64,000 nt of DNA from Roseovarius pelagicus. Lineage in GTDB: Bacteria; Pseudomonadota; Alphaproteobacteria; Rhodobacterales; Rhodobacteraceae. Location of the stretch: assembly GCF_025639885.1 (NCBI RefSeq), contig NZ_CP106738.1, forward strand, positions 558,001 to 622,000. Reading direction: 5' to 3'. The notes under the pieces are model-generated. The model worked only from the letters and a program-made list of their open reading frames with translations. It had not been told where the DNA came from and made no database searches. Positions 9,093-19,172 of the stretch are shown piece by piece; within the stretch, counting starts at the first letter, position 1, and each line of letters opens with the position of its first letter. A program made the position numbers and the translations under genes.

Positions 9093-9263
9093 ATTGGCCA
9101 GATCGCGCAGCCGCTGACGCAGCTCGGTCTCTGGCGGTCTGATCGGCAGGTAGCGGATCATCTTCCGATCCGCCCCGACAATCTGGCAGGCCCGCCGTTC
9201 CGACAGGCCCATCCGGGCCCGCAGATGCGCAACGGCCGCGCGCTTCACGGCGGGCCCTACCAT
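9093..9263 (-). pseudogene. IS3-family transposase orfB, N-terminal fragment (element B)
   Basis: It starts at ATG 9263 and encodes MVGPAVKRAAVAHL and LSERRACQIVGADRKMIRY, typical of IS3 orfB. It is cut after RLRDLAN by element A; the usual continuation (a GYRR-type segment and the DDE domain) is missing. Confidence 0.8.
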
Positions 9264-9523
9264 TTTTTTGAAAGCAGTTCCTTCATCGCCGCCGCATCAA
9301 GCATCTGCTCAGCCAGCAGCTTCTTCAGCCAGGCGTTCTCGTCTTCAAGCGCCTTGAGCCGCTTCGCATCGGAAACCGTCATGCCGCCAAACTTGGCTTT
9401 CCAGTTGTAGAACGTCCCTTCCGACATGCCGTGCTTGCGACAGAGATCCGCGCACGTCGCGCCAACCTCATGCTCGGTCAAAATGCCGATGATCTGTTCT
9501 TCCGAAAATCGTGATCGCTTCAT
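9257..9523 (-). CDS. IS3-family transposase orfA (element B)
   Basis: An 88-residue orfA with HTH (IIGILTEHEVG, then CADLCRKHGMSEGTFYNW) and a coiled C-terminus. The end overlaps orfB by 7 bases (ATGGTAG). It is intact as a reading frame but belongs to a truncated element. Confidence 0.88.
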   Translation of the reverse strand: MKRSRFSEEQIIGILTEHEVGATCADLCRKHGMSEGTFYNWKAKFGGMTVSDAKRLKALEDENAWLKKLLAEQMLDAAAMKELLSKKW

Positions 9524-9716
9524 TGTCCGTCCCTTCGTTGGGTCAGACTCTAGTTCCAGGTGGAGGGAAAATCCCGTCGCAGGTCAGAGCCGATGTAACC
9601 GAAGAACTTGAGTATGTTGCGACCGCGCTTCGCCTGTTCAGGCTGTGAAGCTTTCACACAAGCCGCATTTCGGATCTGACTTTGGACAATGTGATCCTGT
9701 CGAAAGCTGCACGGGG

Positions 9717-9812
9717 AAACTACTAAGCCCCTCGCGTCGTCTCGCTTGCATCGACCACATCCGCAGTCACATCAGGGTGTCGGAACGGCGGGTTTGTCGT
9801 GTCTTGGGGCAG
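9717..9812 (+). mobile_element. IS3-family orfB remnant (element C)
   Basis: On the plus strand a short frame encodes LLSPSRR and VSERRVCRVLGQ, the start of orfB of another IS3 subgroup. It breaks off after LGQ at ~9812, where the last gene of the large operon ends in the opposite direction. It is a small relic marking the left edge of the operon-bearing segment. Confidence 0.6.
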
Positions 9813-9813
9813 A

Positions 9814-10815
9814 TCATGACAATGCTCGAGTAGGTGCTTGGCCGTTAATCCAGTTTTCGTCTCCCGGCAAAGCGACTGACACGCAATGATTTGACAATCC
9901 AAGTACGCTTTCGACCGGGATTGTTGTTAGCTTGCCAAGTTCGGACAACCAGCCACCAGAGTTAATCTGAAATTGAACAATTGATGTTGGTGCCGATCGT
10001 TGATCCAATTTATCAACTTCATAGGCCGTCAGAACCATGTCTCCAGCTATCCCTGCTGCGAACAAGCGAACGGCCTGAGTAAAGGCGAGCAGCTCGCTCA
10101 ACAGAATAAGTCGCTGATTGGTCGGCGCGTCCACGCTGCGGGATTGATCGACGCCAAGTGTCAGTTTCGTGCGCACAACATAGGGCACCGCATGCAGCAA
10201 GTGGTTGGTTGAATACAGCGATACATGTGTCTTGCCGCCAGAAGGCCCATCCAGCTCCCACAATAGTTCTCTTGGCCTGTCCATCCCGGCGAGCAGATCA
10301 CAGGCCATGTCGAACATGTCCTTTGCCTTTGGTTGTATCGCCGAGGCCTCAAGGGTACCTCTTATCCATTCTGCGTCCACACGACGCCAGGTTCGCTTGG
10401 GCGCTTTTGGCGTTCGGTGGGGTCGGTCGAATGTGAAACCGCTGTCGTAGACTGGTGTTAAATCGACCACGCGTTGGTGCACCAGTTGAGGCAAAAGTTG
10501 TATACGGTTGAGGTCTGTTGCGGCCTCGTCGAGCCGTTTCTCCAATAAAGATGTGGAATTGCTAAGGTCGGCTTCCGATACCAACCCGGATGAAGATCGC
10601 CAGACAGCAGTTCTAAAATCATACCACAATGTCCGATTTTCTTTTGAGTTGCCCTTTTCCGATCGCAGAACCGGCAGGGTCGCCCGAATTCCGTTGCGAA
10701 CGTCTTTCGACAAGCTGTTCAGGCCGTCCAGCGAAACTTCTTGGCGCGGCAACCGATATTTGACAACGCCGGACTTCGTCAGCCGCCAAGTTCTTTTTTG
10801 CGCGTCCTTGTTCAT
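9814..10815 (-). CDS. Unknown protein, last gene of the MoxR/VWA operon
   Basis: A 333-residue protein, predicted soluble, without a signal peptide or clear membrane segment. ATG 10815 overlaps the stop of the giant upstream gene (ATGA). It has a basic N-terminus and two predicted globular parts (residues ~60-150 and ~170-320). The C-terminus (INGQAPTRALS) ends within two bases of an IS remnant, so the original 3' end may have been lost. I do not recognise a family. The overlap indicates a shared transcript with the giant membrane protein, and it may be a cytoplasmic partner. Confidence 0.7.
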   Translation of the reverse strand: MNKDAQKRTWRLTKSGVVKYRLPRQEVSLDGLNSLSKDVRNGIRATLPVLRSEKGNSKENRTLWYDFRTAVWRSSSGLVSEADLSNSTSLLEKRLDEAATDLNRIQLLPQLVHQRVVDLTPVYDSGFTFDRPHRTPKAPKRTWRRVDAEWIRGTLEASAIQPKAKDMFDMACDLLAGMDRPRELLWELDGPSGGKTHVSLYSTNHLLHAVPYVVRTKLTLGVDQSRSVDAPTNQRLILLSELLAFTQAVRLFAAGIAGDMVLTAYEVDKLDQRSAPTSIVQFQINSGGWLSELGKLTTIPVESVLGLSNHCVSVALPGDENWINGQAPTRALS

Positions 10816-13800
10816 GGCGGACTCAACAGGATACGCAGCTGCGCAGGCGTCAACTCGCCCGTCTCAGGCGCTGCTCGGCTTTTCTGAAACGACCGAATGG
10901 CGAAACGGGTGCGCGGTCCGACAATGCCGTCGCTAGGCCCCGGGTCGAACCCGCGCTGACGCAGTGCATCTTGAATGGCTCTGATTTCGGAGGGTGAAGC
11001 ACTGCCTAAATCAATTCCCTGTGGCGTCGTCGTTGAAGGCGGTGTTGGCGAGGGTTGGGGTTCTGGGACTATCGGCTGGGTTACCTCTGGCTCGGACTCA
11101 GCAGGTGCGGGTGCTTGCCTGGTTGTTTCAGTTTGCTCGGCAGGTGTTTGGGTTACAGGCGCAGGCGTTGCTACCGGTTCCGGCTCGGATTGTTCCTCGA
11201 GTTTTGGTGCAGGCGGCACTGGTGCCACTGGCGTGGTCTTTGCCAAAGCGCTCAAGGCGGCGTCCACGTCGAGCAGGTAGGCTTCCTCGTCTGTCAGAAT
11301 GACCACTCCCCGGGGCTGCGTACCCGCAAACGTCCCAAGCAGTGTTCCTGCAATACTTGGTCCAAGGCTTAGTTGGCGGCTAAAACCATCGCCGATTGAA
11401 ATCGCCCCGTCTTCACTCCGAGAGACAACCAGCGCCCCTGTGGCGTTCGGAAGCGCCCGCAACTGTGACAGGTCCCGCGTGCGGTTATCGACTTCCAAAG
11501 TGTCTGCAAAAACACGCAGCCCGCCGGGCTCACAAGGGATGGAGGTGATGAATGGACCGTCGGCATCAGTGCCGCGCAGATGGACTGTTCGATCCGCCCT
11601 CAGTGATATCGTGTCAAGTCTCGCCCCTTCGGGTATCTGGGTCTGCAACGCGCTCGTCAGCCCCTCGCAGCCATCCGCTGTACCGTCCTGATTTATAGCG
11701 CGCGCGCCTCCACGCGTGAGAATGGTCGGCCCCGCACCCGCCATTGTCGTTACACCGAGCGCATCTGCATAACTGTAAAGCGCTGTTATCTGTCCGACGT
11801 CGTCCAACCGTGCTGCACCCAGGGGATTTGGAAAGATTATCGCGCCACCGCTCCCGAGCGGCTGCGGCAAACCCGTGGCAATACGGTCGGTAAACACGCC
11901 ATCAGCAATCGTGCGCGTAATCACCGGCCCATTGGCAGCGATACCGAGCCCCGTTGGGACTGAGCCAGATGTTTGACGGTATTCAAACAACGCATCCTGG
12001 CCGCGCCAATCCGCGCAATCCTCCACGCGTGTGGGCTCTCCAGCGGCGGTGTAAGACACGAAAGCCGCTTCCGAGCCGCGTTGAAGACACAGCAATGGTG
12101 TTCCCTCGCTTTGCGCCCTGTCACCCGCCGCCAGCGTCACGGCCTCTGGGTTCGGAATGTCAGCAGGCCGCACACCTTCATGCAGCGCAAAACGATTTGC
12201 ACGATGTTCCCACAAACCCCGCCCGGCAACCAGGCTGACTCGGTTCTCGAATGGCACGGCCAGCGCGCGGTAATCGTCAAGATCGAAACGTCCGGCGGAG
12301 AGCGAAACATCACTGTCGCGGAAAGTGATTTCGATGTCGGGGCGCTGGCCCGGCGTTTCGTCGGTCATGCTCCAGCGCCAGCCATCGGTTTCGTCTATGG
12401 CCGTGCGGTTGGCAAAGATATCTTCATCGCTGGTCTGGAATGCGCCAACATCGCCCGGCGTGTTGACCCGCTCGGTCAGGACCCGGCCGTCGCGACAGCG
12501 AATGGTGATCGGCGCACCGGTTTCTGGCGCAATAGTGTGCGTGCGCCCATCCCGACGCGCGAGCCGGTCAATGCGGCAGCTATCCAGGCCTTCGGCAGGG
12601 TCTGTTGTTCGAAATAGCACGGCGTTCGGGTCAATGCTCAAACGGGTGTTGCTGACGCTGTGGCGCACAACACCGAGCGGTGTGACACGATCCACTTCCG
12701 CGTCATGGGCAAGAACACCGCGGGTGGTGTCCATCGCCGGAAGGCCCCCGATCCAACCCATGGCGTACCAATGGTCATCGGCCCTGCGGTGTTCATAGGT
12801 ACTCGCCGTCGCACCATTGCTCCTGATCCGAAGGCGTCCGGCACTAAAGGCCCAGCCACCCTCTGCCTCTGCGCGGACACCATAGACCAGCGGTGCTTGA
12901 ACCGCATTCCAAGCAGTTACTGCCGTGCGCTCCAGCGCAGCGTTTCCCGCGTCCCCGATCAAATAAAGACCACGGTTCAGTGTCCTGCCTCCGCCCAGCG
13001 GTGCATCAACCGGCTGGCAGTGCAGCGTCTCCCAGCCGGTCGTATCAGAAGACTGCGTTACATTCCCTTCGCGCCACGTCCGGCCATCTGACCATAGCTC
13101 CACCAGACCACCGAGACAAACGGCATGGGACCTCAGTGTGTCATGTGGCCAGTGCGGCGACGGGTTGTTTGTGACCCGCAAGGGTGGCTGGCCCCGCCGC
13201 ACATATTCACCATTCAGACCGCTCTCTGATTTGTCCCACCGCCAAAGATCGCTCTCCAGTATGCGCAAATTGTCGAGCAATGACGGGTCGCTACAGGCGG
13301 CCATCTGATCCGGCGCGGTAATCTCAGCGCAACGTCCCGCATCATCGCGGGCCAGAAACCGATCGGGCGCCCTTGAAGGTCTTCCCAAACGGGTCACAGG
13401 TTGAACACGGGCATCGACGCTGAGAGTTGGCTTGGTCAGATCGACAAGTTGCGGGCCAGCGGTCGGAAACAGCATTCGCAGACCCATGTCTGTGCCGACA
13501 TAAATCTGTGTCCCCTCAGCATGCACCGCATTTGCCCGGTCAAACGGCATACGTTCCCCTGCCCGCCATTCAAATCGGGCCATGCGTTGGGTCCCGTCCG
13601 GGTGGCCAGTCCTGCGCCGGGCAATCGGCGATTGCCCAGCTACCAGGTCAATCACAAAATCCCGCGTTTGCACTGCGCGGCGCGCGCGCCACGGCCTGAG
13701 GTCCGCAGGTGCCGAGGCCCAGGTTTTACCTGCCCTGTCCCAGATCACGGGCGGGCCTGACGATGTACGTGCGAAGATGACGTCGTTCCCGGGTATCACG

Positions 13801-16800
13801 GCCAGCGTATCGAAGGGCGTTCCGGGCACGTCGGGGACATCCGGATTGCCCAGCGTTGCCATCCCCGCACCGCCTGTCTTGCTATGCGTGCCGATGGCCG
13901 TCCCGATCACCACTGTCTGAGGCGTGGCACTCAGCGCGACCAACTGGTCGGCGCGGAATGAAAGGCCATCACGCGCGGTCCGCCAGTTGTCCGACGGGGC
14001 CGCAGCCGAGATGCTCAATTGCCCGTTGTCCAGCGTCCAGGTGGTTCGCCCTGTCTGCACAAGTGTGTGGCGTATAAATGGGTCATTGGCGGAAACCCAG
14101 TTCGATCCTGAACCATCGAGGCGCCACCAGCTTCCCGAACGCTCCGCATAGGTATCTGTGTTCACGCGCCGCAGGTGGACTGGCATCGATCCACCTGCCA
14201 GAGGCAAGACTGAGGCAAAGCTTTCAGCTGGAAGTATCCCCGCAAAGGTTGCAATGACGAGGCCCGTATCGCTCCAGCCAATGCCGCGACGTTGGTCGTG
14301 AAAAAACCCTCCAGAAGACGCAAAGGCATCGTTTTGGGAGCCATCCGCCCGCGTCACTTGAGATGTGATCTTCCGCGCACGCCACGTCGTGTCGATGCTG
14401 AGTGCCCCGAACCGCAGAGTTGAACCGTTCACATCGGTGTCCAGCGTCGTGGCCCCGAGGGCCAGTCCCTGACCATCGGGAAACAGAATGCGCCCGGCTT
14501 CCAGTCCCACCGGCTGGGGCAGGTCCATCAATCGAACGAGTGCCGGTTTTGCATCCCTTGAAGAAAAACGCCAGATCGCGTGCGGCGTGATCCAGTCAAT
14601 CGCTCCCGACGCATCGGCGAGCCGGGCAAAACCCGGGTGATTCAGCAACATTCGCCCGTCACGAATGAATTGCTCGGGAGGGACGGGCAAAGTGGATTGG
14701 TCGGCGGAAGCGACTTGAAAAGTGCCGCTGGCCCGTACCCACGACAGCCAACCGATTGTCATGGCGTCGAAGGGCAATTGAGGCGAAGTCAGCTCGGCTC
14801 TAACTTGTGTGCTGTCTCGCACGCTGCGAGCGTCGCTGTTAATATTGGATGGGGCAAGTTCGGACGTCCCATCAGGTGCCGATTCAATCCTGCGAACAAA
14901 GGTCGCTCGTTCATCTCGCAGTGGATTAAGAGAACGGAAATCAGGCCGCGTGCCTGTAAAGGGCTCAAAACCCGCTTCAGAATGGCCGAGGCTTCCCCCC
15001 TCAAAATGCACCGCACGACCCTCAACCGACAGCATTCGGCCAAGGCCGGGATCGTCGCTGAAAAGATGCGTAACGGCCCGTAGGCAAGGCCGGGTCGCAT
15101 CGTGGGGCGGTATCTCGCAAGCGTCCATCCTAAAGACGCGCAGTTTTCCATCGCCATGCTGCACCCAGATCCGGCCTTTTGTATCTAGCAACACCGCCGC
15201 AATTCGACTGGCTTGCGGGACAGGCAAATCAAACAGACGCCGACTATCCTCGCCTTGAACATACCCGTCCGCGTCGATGCCGACGAGTTGTTGCCCGCGA
15301 ACCCAATCAAAGGATATGGCCGAAAGGGACGAAATTGCCGAGACAGGCTGCGCCGCCGTGGGGGCGAACGCATCGAAGAACACCAACCCCTCCGGTGTCA
15401 GTGCCAGCAGCCGTCCGGATACCTCGGCGAGTTGTATGGCACTATCGAGCATATTACGCGCCGACTGGGCGTCGAGTAGCCACAAACCCCTACCAGGAGC
15501 TTCCCACAAAAGGCGGTGCTGTTCCCACATCAGGGGAAGCGAGCCCTTCGACACTTCAGGTCCCTCAATGGTCACCCTTTGCCGCAACGCCGGATCAAAC
15601 TGCACGAGGTCCAAACCGACAAAGGCCCATGTCACATCGCCCAGCCCCTCGAAGACACGCCCAACATCATCGGCATCAAGTTTCAGCGGCGCAGCGCTGA
15701 CCGTTTGGCAGTTGATAGTTGTGCCACCCGCGTCGATGGGACAACGCAGCAGCCTTCCATCGCCAGCAATCCTCCAGAGTATCGGGCCTTCTCTATCAAT
15801 TCCCCAGCTGCGATCTGTTCCGGGGCTGTAGTCATAAGTCTGCGAAAGCAACTTGCCCGAAGCGCGCGTCAGCCCGTTCCTGCCGGGAAAGATGAAAAGG
15901 CGATCAGGGGTGCGCCTCTCTCCAATATGGACGGCGTCTGTCTGGTCGAAACGTATCGGCACCGGCTCCACCGCGATGTCGGGGGGAATAATGATGCTAG
16001 CAATCGGCTTCCCCGCGCCCGGACTAGTGATTTCCAACGCATTGGCCGACGAGATGATCCACTTGCCGTCACGGGCGCTGACATCGCGGATTTGGTTTGC
16101 TGGTGTGCGCACGACGGGCAAAACATCGGGCTGGAACCGCTGGAGGTTCACGGTGCCGCCACTGATTTGCAACGAACTGATATAGCTGTGCCCTGCTTCG
16201 GTCCAGACGGTAATCCCGGCCGTAGTCGAATCAAAAGGCGCGACATCAACCTCCAAACTATCACCGCTCACGCCTTCAAGACGGATTCGCCGCCAAATCC
16301 TTCGGGAAAGATCGTACCGAAAAAGTTCGTCCTTGGCGGTAAAGACGACCCCGTCCGTGGTGCTCAACGCCTGCTGAAAGGCATTGGCATTGCGCGCCAT
16401 GTTTGTTGGTGCAGGCAAGACCAGAGACAATGATCCGCCCCGCCACCGGGTCACAGCCCCATCAGTTGCCAGCAGAGCCGCTTCGCCGCGGGCGGGATCA
16501 AATGTCGCTGAGCTGCCTTGCTCGTCAACTGTCCAGTTCAGGGGGACGACGGATGTATCACAACTATTCCGGTTTGGAATGGCCGAGGTAGGCAGCGAAC
16601 GTATCGAGTTGGCATCGACGACCAAAAGATGTCCACCCGTGATGTGCAGACGCATCGTATCTGTCGGACGCAGGCCGGATACACGCAACCAGCGCCGCTG
16701 ATCTGTCATGTAGATACCGACGCCGCCGGATGTCATCGCAAGGATACGACCCTCCGGCAAAAGCGCTGCGTCAATGACGCGCCCCGCAGGCGGGTCTGCT

Positions 16801-19172
16801 CCCAGAAATGTACAAACCGGTTGAGACGACTGAAAACTCCAATGCATCGCAAACGGCCTGCCGGTATTTGCTCGAGCCATGGCCAGGATGCCGTCGCCGG
16901 TGTTCCACGCCCCTAAAACCGGTGCCCGTGTCATGAGATCGTCGCCGATGCGCAATTGCTGCCCAGACAGCCAGATCGGGCGGCCTTGGAAGCTATGCAC
17001 TAACCGGACATCCCCGCGCCCGCCCGAATAGGCGGGCAGGAACGCGCTCGCGCCAGTTCCATAGAATTGAACCTGCCCGCGCCCCGCGATGTAAAAACCT
17101 CCCGCTGTGGGCAAAGCGTCGGTGAGATCGCTCAGACCAAGTTCGGCCTTGTTTCCCGAACCAACCAAAGTTTGCCATTCGGATCCCTGCTTTTGAACGA
17201 CACTGCCGTTCGCGGTCAAAACAATCAGCGAGTCGCTATGGCTTATGTCAGCGATGTGCCACCCGTTTGGGGCGGCTTCCGGACCCTGCCAGGTGCGATC
17301 TGCAACGTCGTAGGTCCAAAGCTGAGCGTTGTCGGCGAAAACAAGCCCGCCATCAAATGCTGTTGCCGTTCGAAACACGCCCCGGTCCGCCCGCGCCAGC
17401 CCGACCTGCGACGCGGCTTGCGGCTGCGTCTGTCCCGGTGTCAACACCAGCGGCCGCCCCGCACCGTTGACAACGAACAGCCTGCCCGGCTCTGCGTGAA
17501 ATGATCGCAACGGACCGGCAAGGATCACGGGGTCTGACACCACGGGCATGATGGCCGGAAAAACGCCGCGCAAAGCTACCGAAGAGACACTTCCTGACTG
17601 CGGATCAATCAGCCACATCCATGTGCCGGCCGCGCGCAGCCTTGCCTGCGGCCTCACCATCTGTTGCAGTTCCGGCGGCAACGAGGCGGCATCGACCCAT
17701 TTGAACTGCCGCGCGGCGACATCATGTAACAACAACCCACGTTGGCTCAGCAAAAGGACACGTGTTCCAAGCGCGGCACCGGCGTGGAAAACAACCCCGT
17801 CGGGGACAGCCCCTTCGCGCCCGGCCAGCACAGCATCGGTGTGCAGGTTGCGAACCTGTCCGTCCCGCGCCAGCCCGAGGACCATGCCCGACGCTGTGAC
17901 TTCAATTTGCGTAAATGGTCCCCCCTCCAATTCACGGTCGAGAGTGATCGCACCGCCCTTGATCTCCAGCAGACGGTTCGCAATCGTCGCGGTCACAGCG
18001 TCCGAAGCGGCGTCAATTCTGTATGCATCCACGCTGCCCGTCGCCAGCGATTTCCAACTTCGCGCGCTCCCGTCATAGGCAAAAAGCCCGCCTTCATCGA
18101 CGACAATGATCTGCCCGCCTTGCATGACAGCATTGCGAAGTGTCGTAGCGGACAGGCTAGAAATCTTTTCCTCCTCACCCGCGAGGAAAGTGTAGCGATC
18201 AGGATCAGAAACGCGCCTGATGGACAGGCAATCCACCCCACCGCCCCGAACACACGGCCCCTCTGTCAGAGCGAGCAAATCGCCGTTAGGCGTCACATCG
18301 AGATCGCGAATGAGCAGCGAGGCGTCGTTCGACCAAATCAAATCAACCGTTGATCTGTTGACCTGTACCCTGGCCAGCCCCTGCGTTGTCCCCAGCCAGA
18401 ATTGCGCCCCTCGCGCCAGCAAATGAACCGCGCCATCCTGTGCGGCAGCGTTCAGGCGCCCAGTGTTCTTGGGTATGCGCCATAGGTCGTCTTGTTGGTC
18501 AAAGACGGCAAAACCCTGCGCTCCGGCGAAAATCGCGATAAAACGACCGTCATCGCTTGTCGCCCAGGCTTCCACGTCGTCCTGTTCGACTGGACTGCCC
18601 TCTTCGCCGATCCACGGAGTATCCCGCAGCCGCACGCGCCAATCTGTGCCGTTGTCGCTTTGGGCAATGCCGCCGCCTTCAGACAGCACGAAAAGCCGGT
18701 CCGGCTCAGGGCACGGTGTATCGGTGTTTTGGAGTTTGCCACAACCTGCTGACACTGCGGCGATGCCGGTTTGCAACTCGGTTTCGTCGACCGTTACCTC
18801 CCATGTTTCGACGAGGCCTGTTTCTTCGTCAAACCGCGCCATCTGGCCGTTGTCACGCATGAGTATCACCGGCCCTTCACCATCCGCCAACGCCCCACCA
18901 CCAATGAAGGGCGCATCACTGTCTCGCAGATTGTTCAGGATGCGCGCATCCGGCAGAGGCTGGACAACAGGCGGATCCCACCAACCTGATCGGTCGATAG
19001 CTTGCGCTCCGAAAAACCCGGCCACGGCCAGCAAAACGGTGCCCGCCAGCGCAAGCACCGCGACGGGCAAATCAATCCGCTCCCGCACGGTGGCGTTTTG
19101 CACCTCCAGAGCGTCATTTTCGTAGGCTTCTTCGAGGGCTTTCGCCCGCGCCTGTTTGTGGTGCTCGCTCAT
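10812..19172 (-). CDS. Giant single-pass envelope protein with propeller-like repeats and C-terminal peptidoglycan-binding domain
   Basis: Predicted product is 2,786 residues. ATG 19172 overlaps the upstream stop (ATGA). Residues 1-35 are charged and cytoplasmic; 36-58 form one transmembrane helix (LPVAVLALAGTVLLAVAGFF); the rest should be periplasmic. About 2,500 residues consist of irregular short beta-rich units (patterns such as WLGTTQGLARV, GRILAMTSGGVGIYM, RIWVQHGDGKLRV) resembling stacked beta-propeller blades of the two-component-sensor/PQQ type. A Pro/Glu/Thr-rich linker (~2,640-2,720) leads to a PG_binding_1 domain in the last ~62 residues (IRAIQDALRQRGFDPG, then GPRTRFAIRSFQ). It probably spans the periplasm and contacts peptidoglycan. 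No stop or frameshift is seen over 8.3 kb, so it is maintained. The propeller assignment is by eye. Confidence 0.85.
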   Translation of the reverse strand: MSEHHKQARAKALEEAYENDALEVQNATVRERIDLPVAVLALAGTVLLAVAGFFGAQAIDRSGWWDPPVVQPLPDARILNNLRDSDAPFIGGGALADGEGPVILMRDNGQMARFDEETGLVETWEVTVDETELQTGIAAVSAGCGKLQNTDTPCPEPDRLFVLSEGGGIAQSDNGTDWRVRLRDTPWIGEEGSPVEQDDVEAWATSDDGRFIAIFAGAQGFAVFDQQDDLWRIPKNTGRLNAAAQDGAVHLLARGAQFWLGTTQGLARVQVNRSTVDLIWSNDASLLIRDLDVTPNGDLLALTEGPCVRGGGVDCLSIRRVSDPDRYTFLAGEEEKISSLSATTLRNAVMQGGQIIVVDEGGLFAYDGSARSWKSLATGSVDAYRIDAASDAVTATIANRLLEIKGGAITLDRELEGGPFTQIEVTASGMVLGLARDGQVRNLHTDAVLAGREGAVPDGVVFHAGAALGTRVLLLSQRGLLLHDVAARQFKWVDAASLPPELQQMVRPQARLRAAGTWMWLIDPQSGSVSSVALRGVFPAIMPVVSDPVILAGPLRSFHAEPGRLFVVNGAGRPLVLTPGQTQPQAASQVGLARADRGVFRTATAFDGGLVFADNAQLWTYDVADRTWQGPEAAPNGWHIADISHSDSLIVLTANGSVVQKQGSEWQTLVGSGNKAELGLSDLTDALPTAGGFYIAGRGQVQFYGTGASAFLPAYSGGRGDVRLVHSFQGRPIWLSGQQLRIGDDLMTRAPVLGAWNTGDGILAMARANTGRPFAMHWSFQSSQPVCTFLGADPPAGRVIDAALLPEGRILAMTSGGVGIYMTDQRRWLRVSGLRPTDTMRLHITGGHLLVVDANSIRSLPTSAIPNRNSCDTSVVPLNWTVDEQGSSATFDPARGEAALLATDGAVTRWRGGSLSLVLPAPTNMARNANAFQQALSTTDGVVFTAKDELFRYDLSRRIWRRIRLEGVSGDSLEVDVAPFDSTTAGITVWTEAGHSYISSLQISGGTVNLQRFQPDVLPVVRTPANQIRDVSARDGKWIISSANALEITSPGAGKPIASIIIPPDIAVEPVPIRFDQTDAVHIGERRTPDRLFIFPGRNGLTRASGKLLSQTYDYSPGTDRSWGIDREGPILWRIAGDGRLLRCPIDAGGTTINCQTVSAAPLKLDADDVGRVFEGLGDVTWAFVGLDLVQFDPALRQRVTIEGPEVSKGSLPLMWEQHRLLWEAPGRGLWLLDAQSARNMLDSAIQLAEVSGRLLALTPEGLVFFDAFAPTAAQPVSAISSLSAISFDWVRGQQLVGIDADGYVQGEDSRRLFDLPVPQASRIAAVLLDTKGRIWVQHGDGKLRVFRMDACEIPPHDATRPCLRAVTHLFSDDPGLGRMLSVEGRAVHFEGGSLGHSEAGFEPFTGTRPDFRSLNPLRDERATFVRRIESAPDGTSELAPSNINSDARSVRDSTQVRAELTSPQLPFDAMTIGWLSWVRASGTFQVASADQSTLPVPPEQFIRDGRMLLNHPGFARLADASGAIDWITPHAIWRFSSRDAKPALVRLMDLPQPVGLEAGRILFPDGQGLALGATTLDTDVNGSTLRFGALSIDTTWRARKITSQVTRADGSQNDAFASSGGFFHDQRRGIGWSDTGLVIATFAGILPAESFASVLPLAGGSMPVHLRRVNTDTYAERSGSWWRLDGSGSNWVSANDPFIRHTLVQTGRTTWTLDNGQLSISAAAPSDNWRTARDGLSFRADQLVALSATPQTVVIGTAIGTHSKTGGAGMATLGNPDVPDVPGTPFDTLAVIPGNDVIFARTSSGPPVIWDRAGKTWASAPADLRPWRARRAVQTRDFVIDLVAGQSPIARRRTGHPDGTQRMARFEWRAGERMPFDRANAVHAEGTQIYVGTDMGLRMLFPTAGPQLVDLTKPTLSVDARVQPVTRLGRPSRAPDRFLARDDAGRCAEITAPDQMAACSDPSLLDNLRILESDLWRWDKSESGLNGEYVRRGQPPLRVTNNPSPHWPHDTLRSHAVCLGGLVELWSDGRTWREGNVTQSSDTTGWETLHCQPVDAPLGGGRTLNRGLYLIGDAGNAALERTAVTAWNAVQAPLVYGVRAEAEGGWAFSAGRLRIRSNGATASTYEHRRADDHWYAMGWIGGLPAMDTTRGVLAHDAEVDRVTPLGVVRHSVSNTRLSIDPNAVLFRTTDPAEGLDSCRIDRLARRDGRTHTIAPETGAPITIRCRDGRVLTERVNTPGDVGAFQTSDEDIFANRTAIDETDGWRWSMTDETPGQRPDIEITFRDSDVSLSAGRFDLDDYRALAVPFENRVSLVAGRGLWEHRANRFALHEGVRPADIPNPEAVTLAAGDRAQSEGTPLLCLQRGSEAAFVSYTAAGEPTRVEDCADWRGQDALFEYRQTSGSVPTGLGIAANGPVITRTIADGVFTDRIATGLPQPLGSGGAIIFPNPLGAARLDDVGQITALYSYADALGVTTMAGAGPTILTRGGARAINQDGTADGCEGLTSALQTQIPEGARLDTISLRADRTVHLRGTDADGPFITSIPCEPGGLRVFADTLEVDNRTRDLSQLRALPNATGALVVSRSEDGAISIGDGFSRQLSLGPSIAGTLLGTFAGTQPRGVVILTDEEAYLLDVDAALSALAKTTPVAPVPPAPKLEEQSEPEPVATPAPVTQTPAEQTETTRQAPAPAESEPEVTQPIVPEPQPSPTPPSTTTPQGIDLGSASPSEIRAIQDALRQRGFDPGPSDGIVGPRTRFAIRSFQKSRAAPETGELTPAQLRILLSPP

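Larger units (their letters stand above)
9093..9586 (-). mobile_element. IS3-family element B, 5' half only
   Basis: A minus-strand element with a probable left end TGACCTGCGACGGGATTTTC at 9586. It contains orfA (9257-9523) and the first ~57 codons of orfB, ending at RLRDLAN where element A begins. The catalytic half is absent here. A 3' half of an IS3-family orfB lies in the same orientation at 34763-35447, on the other side of the large operon. Confidence 0.75.
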
